From: Saccharothrix coeruleofusca
GTDB taxonomy: Bacteria > Actinomycetota > Actinomycetes > Mycobacteriales > Pseudonocardiaceae
Direction: 5' to 3'
NCBI RefSeq assembly: GCF_014648515.1
Contig: NZ_BMRG01000021.1
Coordinates: 33,479-67,685 of the forward strand
DNA: 34,207 bases
Shown here in pieces: positions 8,363-16,636 of this stretch. The notes beneath the pieces were generated by a model. It searched no databases. It worked only from the letters and a program-made list of their open reading frames with translations, and had not been told where the DNA came from. How positions within the stretch are numbered: position 1 is the first letter of the stretch; the number at the start of each line of letters is the position of its first letter. Position numbers and translations under genes: made by a program.

Positions 8363-9958
8363 ATGCAACGGTCAGTGAAAGCCGGTATCCCCCGGAGGTT
8401 CACCGCAGTGGTGATCGCGGTGGGGTTCACCGTCGCGACGGCGGCCTGTGGTGCCGCCCCGGAGGAAGACGCGACGAACGGGGACGCACCACCGGTCGTC
8501 GCCGAAGCGGCCGCCACGGCCGCCACGTCGCGCATCACCTGGGGCAAGTGCCCGGCGTTGGCCGAGGGCGCCAGTCGCGACCCCCGGCTCACCTGCGGAA
8601 CGGTGAAGGTTCCGCTCGACTACCGCGACCCCGGTGGCGAGAAGATCGAGGTGGCCGTCTCGAAGCTGCCCGCGGCGAAGTCCCGTGACCGCCGCGGTGT
8701 CCTGCTGCTGAACCCCGGCGGCCCGGCGTTGGCAGGCCTGGACACACCGGGTGTCGTGGCGCCGACCCTGCCGCCGTCGGTGCTGGCGGCCTACGACCTG
8801 GTCGGCTTCGACCCGCGTGGGGTCGGGCACAGCACCCCGCAGAGCTGCGGCCTCGACGACCCGTCCCTGGTCGGACTCTTCCCGTACCCGGCCGCGGACG
8901 GCTCGATCACCGCGAACGTCGACCACGCCCGCGCCGACGCCGAACGGTGCGCGGCGAACGCGGGCGAGAAGCTCCGGTACTTCACCACCGCCAACACGGC
9001 CCGCGACATGGACCGCATCCGCACGGCGCTCGGTGAGAAGAAGATCTCCTACTGGGGCCAGTCCTACGGCACGTACCTCGGCACCGTCTACGAATCGCTG
9101 TTCCCGGAGCACGCCGACCGGGTGGTCCTCGAGGGCAACGTCGACCCCGCGAAGGTCTGGGCCCACGCGACGGACAACTGGGGCAAGGCCATGTCGGAAC
9201 GCTTCCCCGACGCGGCGAAGGTCGCCGCGGCGCAGCACGCCGCGCTCGGACTGGGCAGCACCGTTGACGAGGTGACCCGGAAGTACCTCGCACTCGCCGA
9301 CCGCCTCGACCGCACCCCCGCGCCCGTCCCCGGCACCCCACTGGCCCTGACGGGGCCGATGCTGCGCACCGTCACCTACAGCCTCCTGCTGCACAACGAG
9401 AGCCTCCCGGTGCTCGCGCGGTTCTGGAAGGCCGCCGCCGGGCTGGCCGACGGCACGCTCAGCGAGGCGGACGGCCAGGTGCTGCAGCAGGTCTTCGCCG
9501 CGCCGCCGCCGACCCCCGGCGTGCCCGCCGACAACCAGGCCACCATGTTCCTGGCACTGACCTGTGGTGACGCGCAGTGGCCCGGCAACGTCGACGAGTA
9601 CGCCCGCCGCACCGCCGAGGACCGCGCGGCCTGGCCGCTGACCGCGGGGATGCCCGCCAACATCTGGGCGTGCGCGTTCTGGCCGGAGCCGGTCGAAGAG
9701 CCCGTCCGCGTGACGGGCCGGGGACCGCGCAACACGCTGATCCTGCAGAACCGCAGGGACAACGCCACACCGTGGGAGGACGGCATCGGGCTGTACGAGG
9801 CCCTCGGCAAGCGCGCGGCTTTCGTCGGCGCGGACAACGGCGGGCACTACGTCTACAACCAGGGCTCCACGTGCGTGGACGAGGCGACGGTGACGTTCCT
9901 GACCACCGGCAGGCTGCCGGACAAGGAGGTCGAGTGCGCCGACATCGCCCCGCGATGA
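8363..9958 (+). CDS. Secreted alpha/beta hydrolase, tripeptidyl aminopeptidase (TAP) type, probable lipoprotein
   Basis: Exported serine hydrolase of about 531 residues, peptidase S33/TAP-like. A signal peptide (RRFTAVVIAVGFTVATAAC) ends in a lipobox-like TAAC. The oxyanion segment is LLLNPGGPALAG, the nucleophile is Ser234 in YWGQSYGTYLG, and the C-terminal TAP domain supplies Asp466 (NRRDNATPW) and His495 (DNGGHYVY). It probably clips N-terminal tripeptides or hydrolyses small esters and amides outside the cell; some relatives inactivate peptide antibiotics. The ATG at 8363 puts the charged n-region right before the hydrophobic core. A GTG at 8252 would add an unlikely 37-residue leader. 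Confidence 0.9.
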   Translation: MQRSVKAGIPRRFTAVVIAVGFTVATAACGAAPEEDATNGDAPPVVAEAAATAATSRITWGKCPALAEGASRDPRLTCGTVKVPLDYRDPGGEKIEVAVSKLPAAKSRDRRGVLLLNPGGPALAGLDTPGVVAPTLPPSVLAAYDLVGFDPRGVGHSTPQSCGLDDPSLVGLFPYPAADGSITANVDHARADAERCAANAGEKLRYFTTANTARDMDRIRTALGEKKISYWGQSYGTYLGTVYESLFPEHADRVVLEGNVDPAKVWAHATDNWGKAMSERFPDAAKVAAAQHAALGLGSTVDEVTRKYLALADRLDRTPAPVPGTPLALTGPMLRTVTYSLLLHNESLPVLARFWKAAAGLADGTLSEADGQVLQQVFAAPPPTPGVPADNQATMFLALTCGDAQWPGNVDEYARRTAEDRAAWPLTAGMPANIWACAFWPEPVEEPVRVTGRGPRNTLILQNRRDNATPWEDGIGLYEALGKRAAFVGADNGGHYVYNQGSTCVDEATVTFLTTGRLPDKEVECADIAPR

Positions 9959-10050
9959 CCGTGGTCGCGGTGCCGGTGCGGTCGGCCGAACAGCGGTTCC
10001 GCGCCGATTCCGCGGCTGGTTGCATCGGGGCCCGGCGGTGGGAGGTCTGC

Positions 10051-11448
10051 GTGGTGGTTTCACGGCGGAACGTGCTGCGGTGGGCGGGCGCTGCGGTGGT
10101 CGGGGGCGACGCGGTCGTCGGGACGCGACCCGAGCGGTGGGCGCGGTTGCGGGATCGGTTGTCCGGTGAGCTGCTGCTGCCAGGCGAGGTCGGCTACGAC
10201 ACCGCGCGGCTGCCGTTCAACTCCCTGTTCGACCACCACCGGCCCGCGGCGATCGCCCGGTGCGCGCGGCCGCAGGACGTGCGGCTCTGCCTGGACGAGG
10301 CGCGCGAGTCCGGTGTCCGGGTGGCGGCTCGTGGCGGCGGGCACAGCTACGCCGCCTACTCCACCCCGCACGAGGGGCTGGTGGTCGACCTGGCGCCGAT
10401 GGCGGCCGTCGAGGTGCGGCCGGACGGCACCGCGGTGGTCGGCGCGGGCGCCCGGCTGCGCGAGGTCTACGCGGCGCTGACCGCCGCCGGTCGCTGCCTG
10501 CCGCTGGGCAACTGCCCGTCGGTCGGCATCGCGGGGTTCACCCTGGGCGGCGGCCTCGGGTGGGTGGACCGCACCTTCGGCCTGGCGTGCGACTGGCTGC
10601 GTTCGGCCAGGGTCGTCACCGTGGACGGCAGGCTGCTGACCGCGTCGGCCGAGTGCGAACCGGACCTGTTCTGGGCGCTGCGCGGCGGTGGCGGCGGAAA
10701 CTTCGGCGTGGTGACCTCGTTCGAGTTCGCCACCGTCCCCGCGCCGGAGGTGCTGACCGTGTTCCGCCTGCGGTTCCCCGCCGGTTCGGCGGCGGACGTG
10801 CTCGGCGCGTGGCAGCCGTGGAGCGTCGCGGTCCCCGACGAGGTGTCCAGCGTCTGCGTGGCCGCGCCGGACGGTTCGGTGGACGTCACCGGGTGCGCGG
10901 TCGGCCCGGAGGGCGTGCTGCTCGGCGAGCTCGCGCGGCTGCGCGCCGCGATCGGGGTCGACGCGCCGCTGGAGCACGCCGAGGTCGACTACCCGACCGC
11001 GACCGGCATCATGACCGGCGGCCATCCGACGCGCAACGCCTTCCGGGCGTCCTCGCGCATCGCCGACCGCATGTGGGACGACCCGACGGCCGTGGTGGAG
11101 ACGTTGCGGGGCAGGGAGAGCGCCCTGCTCATCATCGGCGCGCTGGGCGGTGCGATCGACCGGAGGGGCGCGACCGACACGGCCTACCCGCACCGCGGCG
11201 CGCCCACGTCTATCGAGGTGTTCGGCACCGTCGGCGACCTGCGGCCCGAGCGGGTCACCCGTGAGGTGGACCAGGTGCAGACCGCGTTGGCCCGCCTGAT
11301 CGGCACCGGTACCTACATCAACTACCTGGACCCCCGGCAGGAGGACTGGGCCAGGACCGCGTACCGGCACAACCTGCCGCGGCTGCGCGCGATCGCGCGG
11401 CGGTACGACCCCGACGGCGTGCTGAGGTTCCCGCAGTCCCTGCGCTGA
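10051..11448 (+). CDS. Berberine-bridge-enzyme-like FAD oxidoreductase with Tat signal
   Basis: Flavin oxidase of 465 residues. The N-terminus has a twin-arginine signal (SRRNVLRWAGAAVVGG), so the folded enzyme is probably exported. In the FAD_binding_4 domain His98 in RGGGHSYAAYS and Cys155 in LGNCPSVGIAGFTLGGG occupy the two bicovalent flavin positions known from BBE-type oxidases. The C-terminal BBE motif is present (YINYL; WARTAYRHNLPRLRAIARRYDP). The family oxidises alcohols, sugars or ring C-H bonds, often late in natural-product pathways. GTG 10051 (or 10054) follows GGAGG by 5 to 8 bases. An upstream ATG at 9955 overlaps the peptidase stop (ATGA) but would bury the Tat signal. Probably cotranscribed with the peptidase. 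Confidence 0.9.
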   Translation: MVVSRRNVLRWAGAAVVGGDAVVGTRPERWARLRDRLSGELLLPGEVGYDTARLPFNSLFDHHRPAAIARCARPQDVRLCLDEARESGVRVAARGGGHSYAAYSTPHEGLVVDLAPMAAVEVRPDGTAVVGAGARLREVYAALTAAGRCLPLGNCPSVGIAGFTLGGGLGWVDRTFGLACDWLRSARVVTVDGRLLTASAECEPDLFWALRGGGGGNFGVVTSFEFATVPAPEVLTVFRLRFPAGSAADVLGAWQPWSVAVPDEVSSVCVAAPDGSVDVTGCAVGPEGVLLGELARLRAAIGVDAPLEHAEVDYPTATGIMTGGHPTRNAFRASSRIADRMWDDPTAVVETLRGRESALLIIGALGGAIDRRGATDTAYPHRGAPTSIEVFGTVGDLRPERVTREVDQVQTALARLIGTGTYINYLDPRQEDWARTAYRHNLPRLRAIARRYDPDGVLRFPQSLR

Positions 11449-11898
11449 TTCCCACTGCTCAGAGCGGCGACAACCCGTGCGCACACTCGATCCCGATTGT
11501 CAACCTGTGGCGACAAGTCGTTTTCGGTTCAATAAGCGCGGGGCATTGGGTTCAGGCGGGATCGTTTCCCTTTCGTGCAGGCATCCGTGCGAACTCTTGC
11601 GCGATCGGCTTCCGTCTCAGATGATCCAATCGGAGGAAGTCTCGGGTTCTGGTGGAGCGCGGTGAAGGAGCTGGACGTCCATTCTGGGCCGGGGTGAGGG
11701 ACTGATCGGGAGCGACCGTTCCCTGCCGGAGGCCGGTGTCGTCCGGGATGTCGTGCTGCGCTGTTCCACCGCCCCATTCGGGCATTCGCGGTTCCGCGAG
11801 CGGTGGGTGACGTACCGGGGTCCGTCCGCCGCGGCCGCATGGAAGACCTGTGAAGGGTGTGACGGCGTGGCCTGCGTGCGGAAAGGTGTCGACTTCTG
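11449..11898. other. Intergenic region upstream of the SARP regulator
   Basis: A 450-base gap, locally less GC-rich around 11490-11640. I see no gene: the short frames lack protein character. It must contain the SARP promoter, but I find only a weak candidate (TTGCGC 11597-11602, 17 bases, GATGAT 11620-11625). The SARP start has AAAGG at 11882-11886. Confidence 0.5.
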
Positions 11899-14800
11899 AT
11901 GGGTGGCGCGCCTTCTCAGGCGGAGTCGGAGCTGCGGATCAACGTGCTGGGGTCGCTGGAGTGCTGGGCCGGTACGCGCCGCATCCACCTCGGCGGGGCC
12001 GTCCAGACGCGGGTGATGGCCGCGCTCCTGCTCGAGTCCGGTCAGGTGCTCAGCATTTCCCAGCTGGTCGACTCGGTGTGGGACGAGGACCCGCCCGCCA
12101 CCGCGACGCACCAGGTGCGCAAGGCGGTGGCCCGCCTGCGCCAGCTCATCCCCGCCGGTGACGAGATCATCCTCACCGAGAGCCCCGGCTACCGCGCCGT
12201 CCTGCCCGCGGAGCAGGTGGACGTCAACATCTTCCTGGACCTGCTGGACAAGGCCAAGAAGGCGTCCGAGGCCCGGAGGTGGGACGAGGCCGCGACACAC
12301 CTGGAGGGCGCGCTCGCGCTGCGGCGCGGATCCGTGCTCGCGGGCGCCGGTGGTCCGGTGATCCGGGCCGCGGACGTCGCGCTGCAGGAGCGGTACCTGG
12401 ACGCGGTGGAGCAGCTGAACGAGCTGCGCCTGTCGCGCGGGGAGTCCTGGAAGCTGGTCAGCGAGCTGCGCGAGCGCGTCGTGGCCCACCCGCTGCGGGA
12501 GAAGCTGCGGGGGCAGCTGATGCTCGCCCTGTACCGCTCGGGGCGGCAGGCGGAGGCCCTGGAGGAGTACCGGAAGGTCCACGAGCTGCTGGCCGAGGAG
12601 CTGGGCATCAGTCCCGGCGGTGAGCTGTCGGACCTGTACCAGCGCATGCTGCGCACCGACCCCGCGCTCGAACCGCCCGTCGCCGGGGAACCGGTGGTGG
12701 TCGCGACCGCCGAGCCCGAGCCGGTCGCGGAGCCGACTGCCGCGACGGTCGCCCGCACGCTGCCCTACGACCTCCCGGACTTCATCGGCCGCGAGTCGGA
12801 GCTGCGGGAACTGCTGAGCTACCTGGACGAGCCCGCCGGTCGGGGCCCGCGGATCGTCGCGATCGACGGGATGGGGGGCGTGGGGAAGACGTCGCTGGCC
12901 GTGCGCGTGGCGCACCTGGTCGCCGACCGCTACCCGGACGGGCAGCTGTACCTCAACCTGCGCGGCTACACCGCCGGGGCGCAGCCGCTCCCGCCCGGTG
13001 ACGCCGTGGAGACGCTGCTGGGCATGCTCGGCGTGGGCGCCGACCAGATGTCGGACGACGTCGAGGCGCGGTCGATGCTCTGGCGGGCGACGACGGCGCA
13101 GAGCAGGCTGCTCGTCCTGCTGGACAACGCCTACGACGTCGCCCAGGTGTGGCCGCTGCTGCCGCTCGGCCCCGAATCGCTCGTGCTGGTCACCAGCCGG
13201 ACACGGCTGATCGACCTCGACGGTGCGCACTGGATGTCGCTGGGCACGATGACCAGGGAGGACAGTGCGGCGATGGCCGCCAAGCTGCTGGGTGGCAGGC
13301 GCACCGCGGCCGAGCCCGAGGCGGTGGCCGAGCTGGTCGACCTGTGCGGTCACCTCCCGCTGGCGATGCGGATCGCCTTGAGCAGGCTCAGCAACCGTCC
13401 GCGCTGGCCGATCGGCTACCTGGTCGACCGCATGAGTGACGAGTCGCGGCGCCTGGACGAGCTCAAGTCCGGGGAGCGCGGCGTCGAACTGACGCTGCGG
13501 ATCTCCTACGAGGGACTCGCGCCGCGGCTGCGCTGGGCGTTCCGCGTGCTCGGCGCCCATCCGGGCCGTGACATCGACGTCAACTCGGCGGCGGCGTTGC
13601 TGGGCATGTCACCGGAGGCCGCGGAGGGCGTGCTGGAGGTGCTCCTGGACGCGCACATGCTCCAGCAGCACGAGATCGGCTACTACACGTTCCACGACCT
13701 GGTGCGCAGCTTCGTCAACCAGTTCGACCTGACCGGCGACGACGACGGCGCCGCCGACGCCTTCAAGCGGTTGCTCGACTACTTCGTCCACGCCACCGAC
13801 CACGTCTGCGACCAGCTGTTCCCCGGTCGCGTGCGGTTGTCGCCCGAACCGACCGACAGCACACCCGCCCTGCCCGCGCTGTCGACCCGCGAAGCGGCGC
13901 GGCAGTGGCTCGACCGCGAGCAGACCACCTTGCGGGAGGCGGTCGTGCTCGCGCACGCGCGCGGGTTGGACCGGCACGTGGCCCGGCTCGCCCGCAACGT
14001 CGTCTTCCCCTTGGACGCCGATGGCCTGTACACCGAGTTCGTCGAGGTGACGCGGATCGCGGTGGTCTCGTCACGACGCCTCGGCGACCCGGAGCTGCTG
14101 CGCCTGAGCCTGTCGAACGCCGCGGTGGCCCACTGGAAGCTCGGCAGGCTCGGCGACGGGATCGCGGCGGCGTCGGAGGCGCTGGACCTCGCGGTGGAGC
14201 TGGACGACCAGCGCGGGGTGGCCAAGGACACCGGCATGCTCGGCCTGCTGATGTGCACCTCCGGCCGGTTCGGCGACGCCCTGTCGCTGCTCCAGGAGTC
14301 CATCCGGATGAAGCGGGAGCTCGGCGCGGCCCGGACCGAGGCGGAGTCCCTGGCCAACCTCAGCTCGCTCTACGAGCAGTGGGGCCGCTACACCGAGGCG
14401 GCCGAGGCGGCCGAAGCGGCCGTGGTCATCAACCGCGAGCTGGGGGCCTCGGAGAACGAGATCGTGGCCCTCGTCGATCTGGCGCTGGCCCTGCTCGGCA
14501 TGGGCGCCCTGGAGCAGGCCGACGAGCACCTGCGGCGGGTCCGCGAACTCGGCCATGACGTCGGCGCGCCCGGTGACGTCGCGCTCGGCTACGCCCTGTC
14601 GGCGCTGGTCGCCCACCGGATGGGCCGACCGGGGGAGGCCCGGAGGTTCGTCGAGTTCGGGCTGCAGTACCACAAGGCGCGCTGGACCCCGATCCGGCGC
14701 GTCGTCATCGGCAACATGATCGGCCGCCTGCGCCGGGCCGAGGGGGACCACGCCGAGGCGCTCGTGCTGCACGAGCGGGCGCACGCGCTGGCGGCCGACA

Positions 14801-14949
14801 TCGGCTACCGGATCGAACAAGCCCGTGCGCTGGTCGGGTTGGCCGAGGCCAGTGCCGCGCTGGGCGAGGTGGAGCAGGCCAGGTGCCACCGCGAGCGGGC
14901 CGACGAGATCTTCCGGGACCTCGGCGTGCCGTCCGCGGCGCGCACCTGA
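11899..14949 (+). CDS. AfsR/SARP-family transcriptional regulator (SARP-BTAD-NB-ARC-TPR)
   Basis: Large regulator of 1016 residues, the AfsR-like class that activates antibiotic clusters. Residues about 10-100 form the OmpR-like winged helix (LRINVLGSLECWAGTRRIHL, VWDEDPPATATHQVRKAVARL). The BTAD domain spans about 105-255 (VDVNIFLDLLDKA; ALYRSGRQAEALEEYRKVHE; ELGISPG). NB-ARC follows at about 290-560, with Walker A GMGGVGKT (Lys330) and Walker B RLLVLLDNAYD. C-terminal TPR-like helical repeats run from about 680 to 1010. The gene reads toward the PKS operon, making it the best candidate for its pathway-specific activator (inference from position and family). Confidence 0.95.
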   Translation: MGGAPSQAESELRINVLGSLECWAGTRRIHLGGAVQTRVMAALLLESGQVLSISQLVDSVWDEDPPATATHQVRKAVARLRQLIPAGDEIILTESPGYRAVLPAEQVDVNIFLDLLDKAKKASEARRWDEAATHLEGALALRRGSVLAGAGGPVIRAADVALQERYLDAVEQLNELRLSRGESWKLVSELRERVVAHPLREKLRGQLMLALYRSGRQAEALEEYRKVHELLAEELGISPGGELSDLYQRMLRTDPALEPPVAGEPVVVATAEPEPVAEPTAATVARTLPYDLPDFIGRESELRELLSYLDEPAGRGPRIVAIDGMGGVGKTSLAVRVAHLVADRYPDGQLYLNLRGYTAGAQPLPPGDAVETLLGMLGVGADQMSDDVEARSMLWRATTAQSRLLVLLDNAYDVAQVWPLLPLGPESLVLVTSRTRLIDLDGAHWMSLGTMTREDSAAMAAKLLGGRRTAAEPEAVAELVDLCGHLPLAMRIALSRLSNRPRWPIGYLVDRMSDESRRLDELKSGERGVELTLRISYEGLAPRLRWAFRVLGAHPGRDIDVNSAAALLGMSPEAAEGVLEVLLDAHMLQQHEIGYYTFHDLVRSFVNQFDLTGDDDGAADAFKRLLDYFVHATDHVCDQLFPGRVRLSPEPTDSTPALPALSTREAARQWLDREQTTLREAVVLAHARGLDRHVARLARNVVFPLDADGLYTEFVEVTRIAVVSSRRLGDPELLRLSLSNAAVAHWKLGRLGDGIAAASEALDLAVELDDQRGVAKDTGMLGLLMCTSGRFGDALSLLQESIRMKRELGAARTEAESLANLSSLYEQWGRYTEAAEAAEAAVVINRELGASENEIVALVDLALALLGMGALEQADEHLRRVRELGHDVGAPGDVALGYALSALVAHRMGRPGEARRFVEFGLQYHKARWTPIRRVVIGNMIGRLRRAEGDHAEALVLHERAHALAADIGYRIEQARALVGLAEASAALGEVEQARCHRERADEIFRDLGVPSAART

Positions 14950-15078
14950 CCGGCGCGCTGCGAAGGGAACGAATCGGTAACCGGTGCGGCCAGGGTGGAG
15001 CGGCGCACGTGTCACCCATCGTCGTGGCCGCGGTACGACTTCGGCGGATCGCAGGTCACCGAACCGCGAGGAGTCACT

Positions 15079-15147
15079 ATGAGTCGGCGACACCATGGCG
15101 GTCCGTCCGCAACCGCCGGCACCGCCGAGGGCGAGGTGCCGTCGTGA
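15079..15147 (+). CDS. Small ORF of 22 codons coupled to the ATP-grasp-like gene
   Basis: ATG 15079 lies 5 bases after GAGGAG, one of the better ribosome sites in the window. The frame runs 22 codons (starting MSRRHHGG, ending EGEVPS). Its TGA overlaps the GTG start of the next gene as GTGA (15144-15147). About three quarters of the third positions are G or C, as in coding DNA here. It could be a leader ORF that gates translation of the next gene, or a tiny functional peptide. Nothing in the residues suggests a known peptide family. Confidence 0.45.
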   Translation: MSRRHHGGPSATAGTAEGEVPS

Positions 15148-16199
15148 ACGTGGAACCCACCGGGCCGCCGTCCTGCAGGCTGCTGCTCTGCCTGCCCTCG
15201 CTGCCCTTCGCCCGGAAGGCGGCGCGCTGCGGCCTCGACCTGTGGCTCGTCGTCGACCAGGCGCAGCACGCGGTGTTCACCCTGCTGACCGCCGACCGGA
15301 CGACACCGGTGGATTCCCACGACGAGGTCGCCGTCGCCGACGCCGTCACCGAGGTGGTCCGGCGCAACGGCATCACGCACGTGCTCGACGCCGAAGGGGT
15401 TCCGGCGGCAGGCGTCACCGGGGCCGAGGACCTCGAAGCCGTCCGCGTGCTGGCCGACGACTACCGGCTGGAGCAGGTGCTCGCCCCGAGCCACCACCCG
15501 ATGGTGCGGACCCGCACCGTGGCTGACGCCGCGGACGTCCCCAAGGCGGTCGCCGACATCGGCCCGCCCGCGGTGATCCGGTCGGCCGACAGGGAAGCGG
15601 TCGTGCGGTCCGAGGTGGAGCTGGATGAGTGGGTGCGCCGCCTCGGGGACGGCCAGGGGCCGTTCGCGGTGGGGGAGTTCGTCGCCGGGCCGCAGGTGGT
15701 GGTCACGACGTTAACCCACGACGGCATGCACCGCGTCGTGGGCATCACCGCGAGGCAGGTCGCGGCGCACGGGGTGCGCTACCTGCACCCGGCGGTCCTG
15801 GACGAGCCCGAGGCGAAGCGGGTCCGGGCGACCGTCACCGCGATGCTGGACCTGGTGGGCTACGAGTTCGGCCCGGCCCAGACCAGGGTGGTCCTGTCCG
15901 ACCACGGTCCCCGGATCGTGCGGTCCCGACCGGGATTCGGCCACCGGGAGATCCGCAGGCTGATCGAGGTCACCTCCGGGTTCGACGTGCAGACCGAGCT
16001 GTTCCGCGCGCTGGCGGGCGTGCCGGTCCACCCGCCGCTGGCCCGCTGGTTCGCCGGTGTCGAGTTCTTCCGGCTGCCCGGCGCCGAACCGCCTTGCGAC
16101 CAGGACGGGACGTCCGGGCCGCGCGTGCTGGCCGAGGGACCGACAGCGGAACTCGTCGCCGAGCGCCTCGACCTCGCCCGCCACCGCCTCTGGTCGTGA
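15144..16199 (+). CDS. Degenerate ATP-grasp-fold protein (probable pseudoenzyme)
   Basis: A 351-residue protein that matches carboxylate-amine ligase ATP-grasp proteins along its length: a Rossmann-like N-domain (DAVTEVVRRNGITHVLDAEGV), LADDYRL, PAVIRSAD, FVAGPQ, LTHDGMHRVVGIT, then GPAQTRVVLSDHGPRIV and a final ITS-like helix. The residues that bind ATP and magnesium in active members appear replaced. The usual Lys of the VVKP strand is Arg146, the glycine-rich loop is missing, the His-Thr-Glu motif is Gln246-Thr-Arg248, and the Glu-x-Asn motif is Arg260-x-Arg262. Codon 190 is TTA, rare in high-GC actinomycetes. GTG 15144 follows GAGG by about 8 bases and overlaps the upstream small ORF. Substrate and role unknown. 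Confidence 0.7.
   Translation: MNVEPTGPPSCRLLLCLPSLPFARKAARCGLDLWLVVDQAQHAVFTLLTADRTTPVDSHDEVAVADAVTEVVRRNGITHVLDAEGVPAAGVTGAEDLEAVRVLADDYRLEQVLAPSHHPMVRTRTVADAADVPKAVADIGPPAVIRSADREAVVRSEVELDEWVRRLGDGQGPFAVGEFVAGPQVVVTTLTHDGMHRVVGITARQVAAHGVRYLHPAVLDEPEAKRVRATVTAMLDLVGYEFGPAQTRVVLSDHGPRIVRSRPGFGHREIRRLIEVTSGFDVQTELFRALAGVPVHPPLARWFAGVEFFRLPGAEPPCDQDGTSGPRVLAEGPTAELVAERLDLARHRLWS
15711..15713 (+). promoter_or_regulatory. TTA leucine codon (bldA-type translational control point)
   Basis: Codon 190 of the ATP-grasp-like gene is TTA. I noticed no other in-frame TTA in the genes I read. In streptomycetes and relatives TTA needs the developmentally expressed bldA tRNA, so this gene may be translated late. 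Whether bldA control operates in this host is inference. Confidence 0.5.
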
Positions 16200-16214
16200 G
16201 GCGGGACGACCGCC
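16200..16214 (+). terminator. Weak hairpin directly after the ATP-grasp-like gene
   Basis: GGCGG, loop GACGA, CCGCC, starting one base after the stop codon. There is no T-run, so it is at best a GC hairpin of the kind often found after actinobacterial genes. Confidence 0.3.
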
Positions 16215-16240
16215 ACCCCCCACCGGACCCGATACCCGCG

Positions 16241-16260
16241 GGGAGGTACAGAGAGGTATA
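16241..16260 (+). repeat. Imperfect 10-bp tandem repeat, possible regulator site
   Basis: GGGAGGTACA followed by GAGAGGTATA, 8 of 10 identical, repeating once per helical turn. SARP proteins bind direct heptamer repeats about one turn apart, so this could be a binding site. The sequence does not match the usual SARP heptamer. Confidence 0.25.
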
Positions 16261-16269
16261 GGGGGCGGA

Positions 16270-16332
16270 ATGAAAACGGGAACCACGGCTGTGACCATGA
16301 ATTCTGTCGTTACCGAGCAGAGGAAGTGGTGA
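16270..16332 (+). CDS. Possible 20-aa small ORF
   Basis: ATG directly after a GGGGGCGGA run, 20 codons (MKTGTTAVTMNSVV...), ending TGA one base before the next small ORF starts. The ribosome site is too close to be convincing. It is listed because it sits in tandem with the 52-aa ORF. Confidence 0.2.
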   Translation: MKTGTTAVTMNSVVTEQRKW

Positions 16333-16333
16333 C

Positions 16334-16492
16334 ATGCGAGGCGGATCCGCCGACACGATTCCGTGGGACCTCGAGGCGCGCGTTGCCGAGGTGTCTCGGA
16401 CGGTTTTGCCCGCGCTCGTCTCCACCGGTTTCGGCGTGAGCCGGTTGACGCGGGCCGGTGCGCGCGTCGGCGGCGAAGGACCGAACCGCTGA
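16334..16492 (+). CDS. Possible 52-aa small protein upstream of the PKS operon
   Basis: ATG 16334 is preceded by GAGGAAG with a 7-base spacer, a good ribosome site. The 52 residues include an amphipathic helix-like middle (DLEARVAEVSRTVLPALVS) and a basic, glycine-rich tail. There is no signal peptide and no family I recognise. It lies 231 bases before the nitroreductase and 1 base after the 20-codon ORF. It could be a small regulatory protein, a leader, or chance. Confidence 0.35.
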   Translation: MRGGSADTIPWDLEARVAEVSRTVLPALVSTGFGVSRLTRAGARVGGEGPNR

Positions 16493-16636
16493 CACGTCGC
16501 CCGCTGCGCGTGCCGGGGACTCGCACGCACGCGGGAACGGTGGCCAGGGGTGGGGCGCGCACGTCGCGGCCCTGAACCCCGCCGCGGTGCCGAACAGCGC
16601 GCCCGGACGGCGGGGGAATCCGGCTCCGGTGAATTC

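Noticed and set aside
9955-10050. ATG 9955 as the start of the BBE-like oxidase (ATGA overlap with the peptidase)
   Set aside because: It would place 32 residues before the twin-arginine motif; GTG 10051/10054 has a GGAGG ribosome site and an ordinary Tat signal.
11597-11625. TTGCGC-17-GATGAT as promoter of the SARP gene
   Set aside because: The -35 matches only three of six bases and the -10 lacks the first T; not better than chance in this composition.
15144-16199. Calling the ATP-grasp gene an active ligase of a ribosomal peptide (graspetide) system with the 22-aa ORF as precursor
   Set aside because: The catalytic residues look lost and the short peptide lacks the Thr/Ser-Glu/Asp core repeats typical of graspetide precursors.
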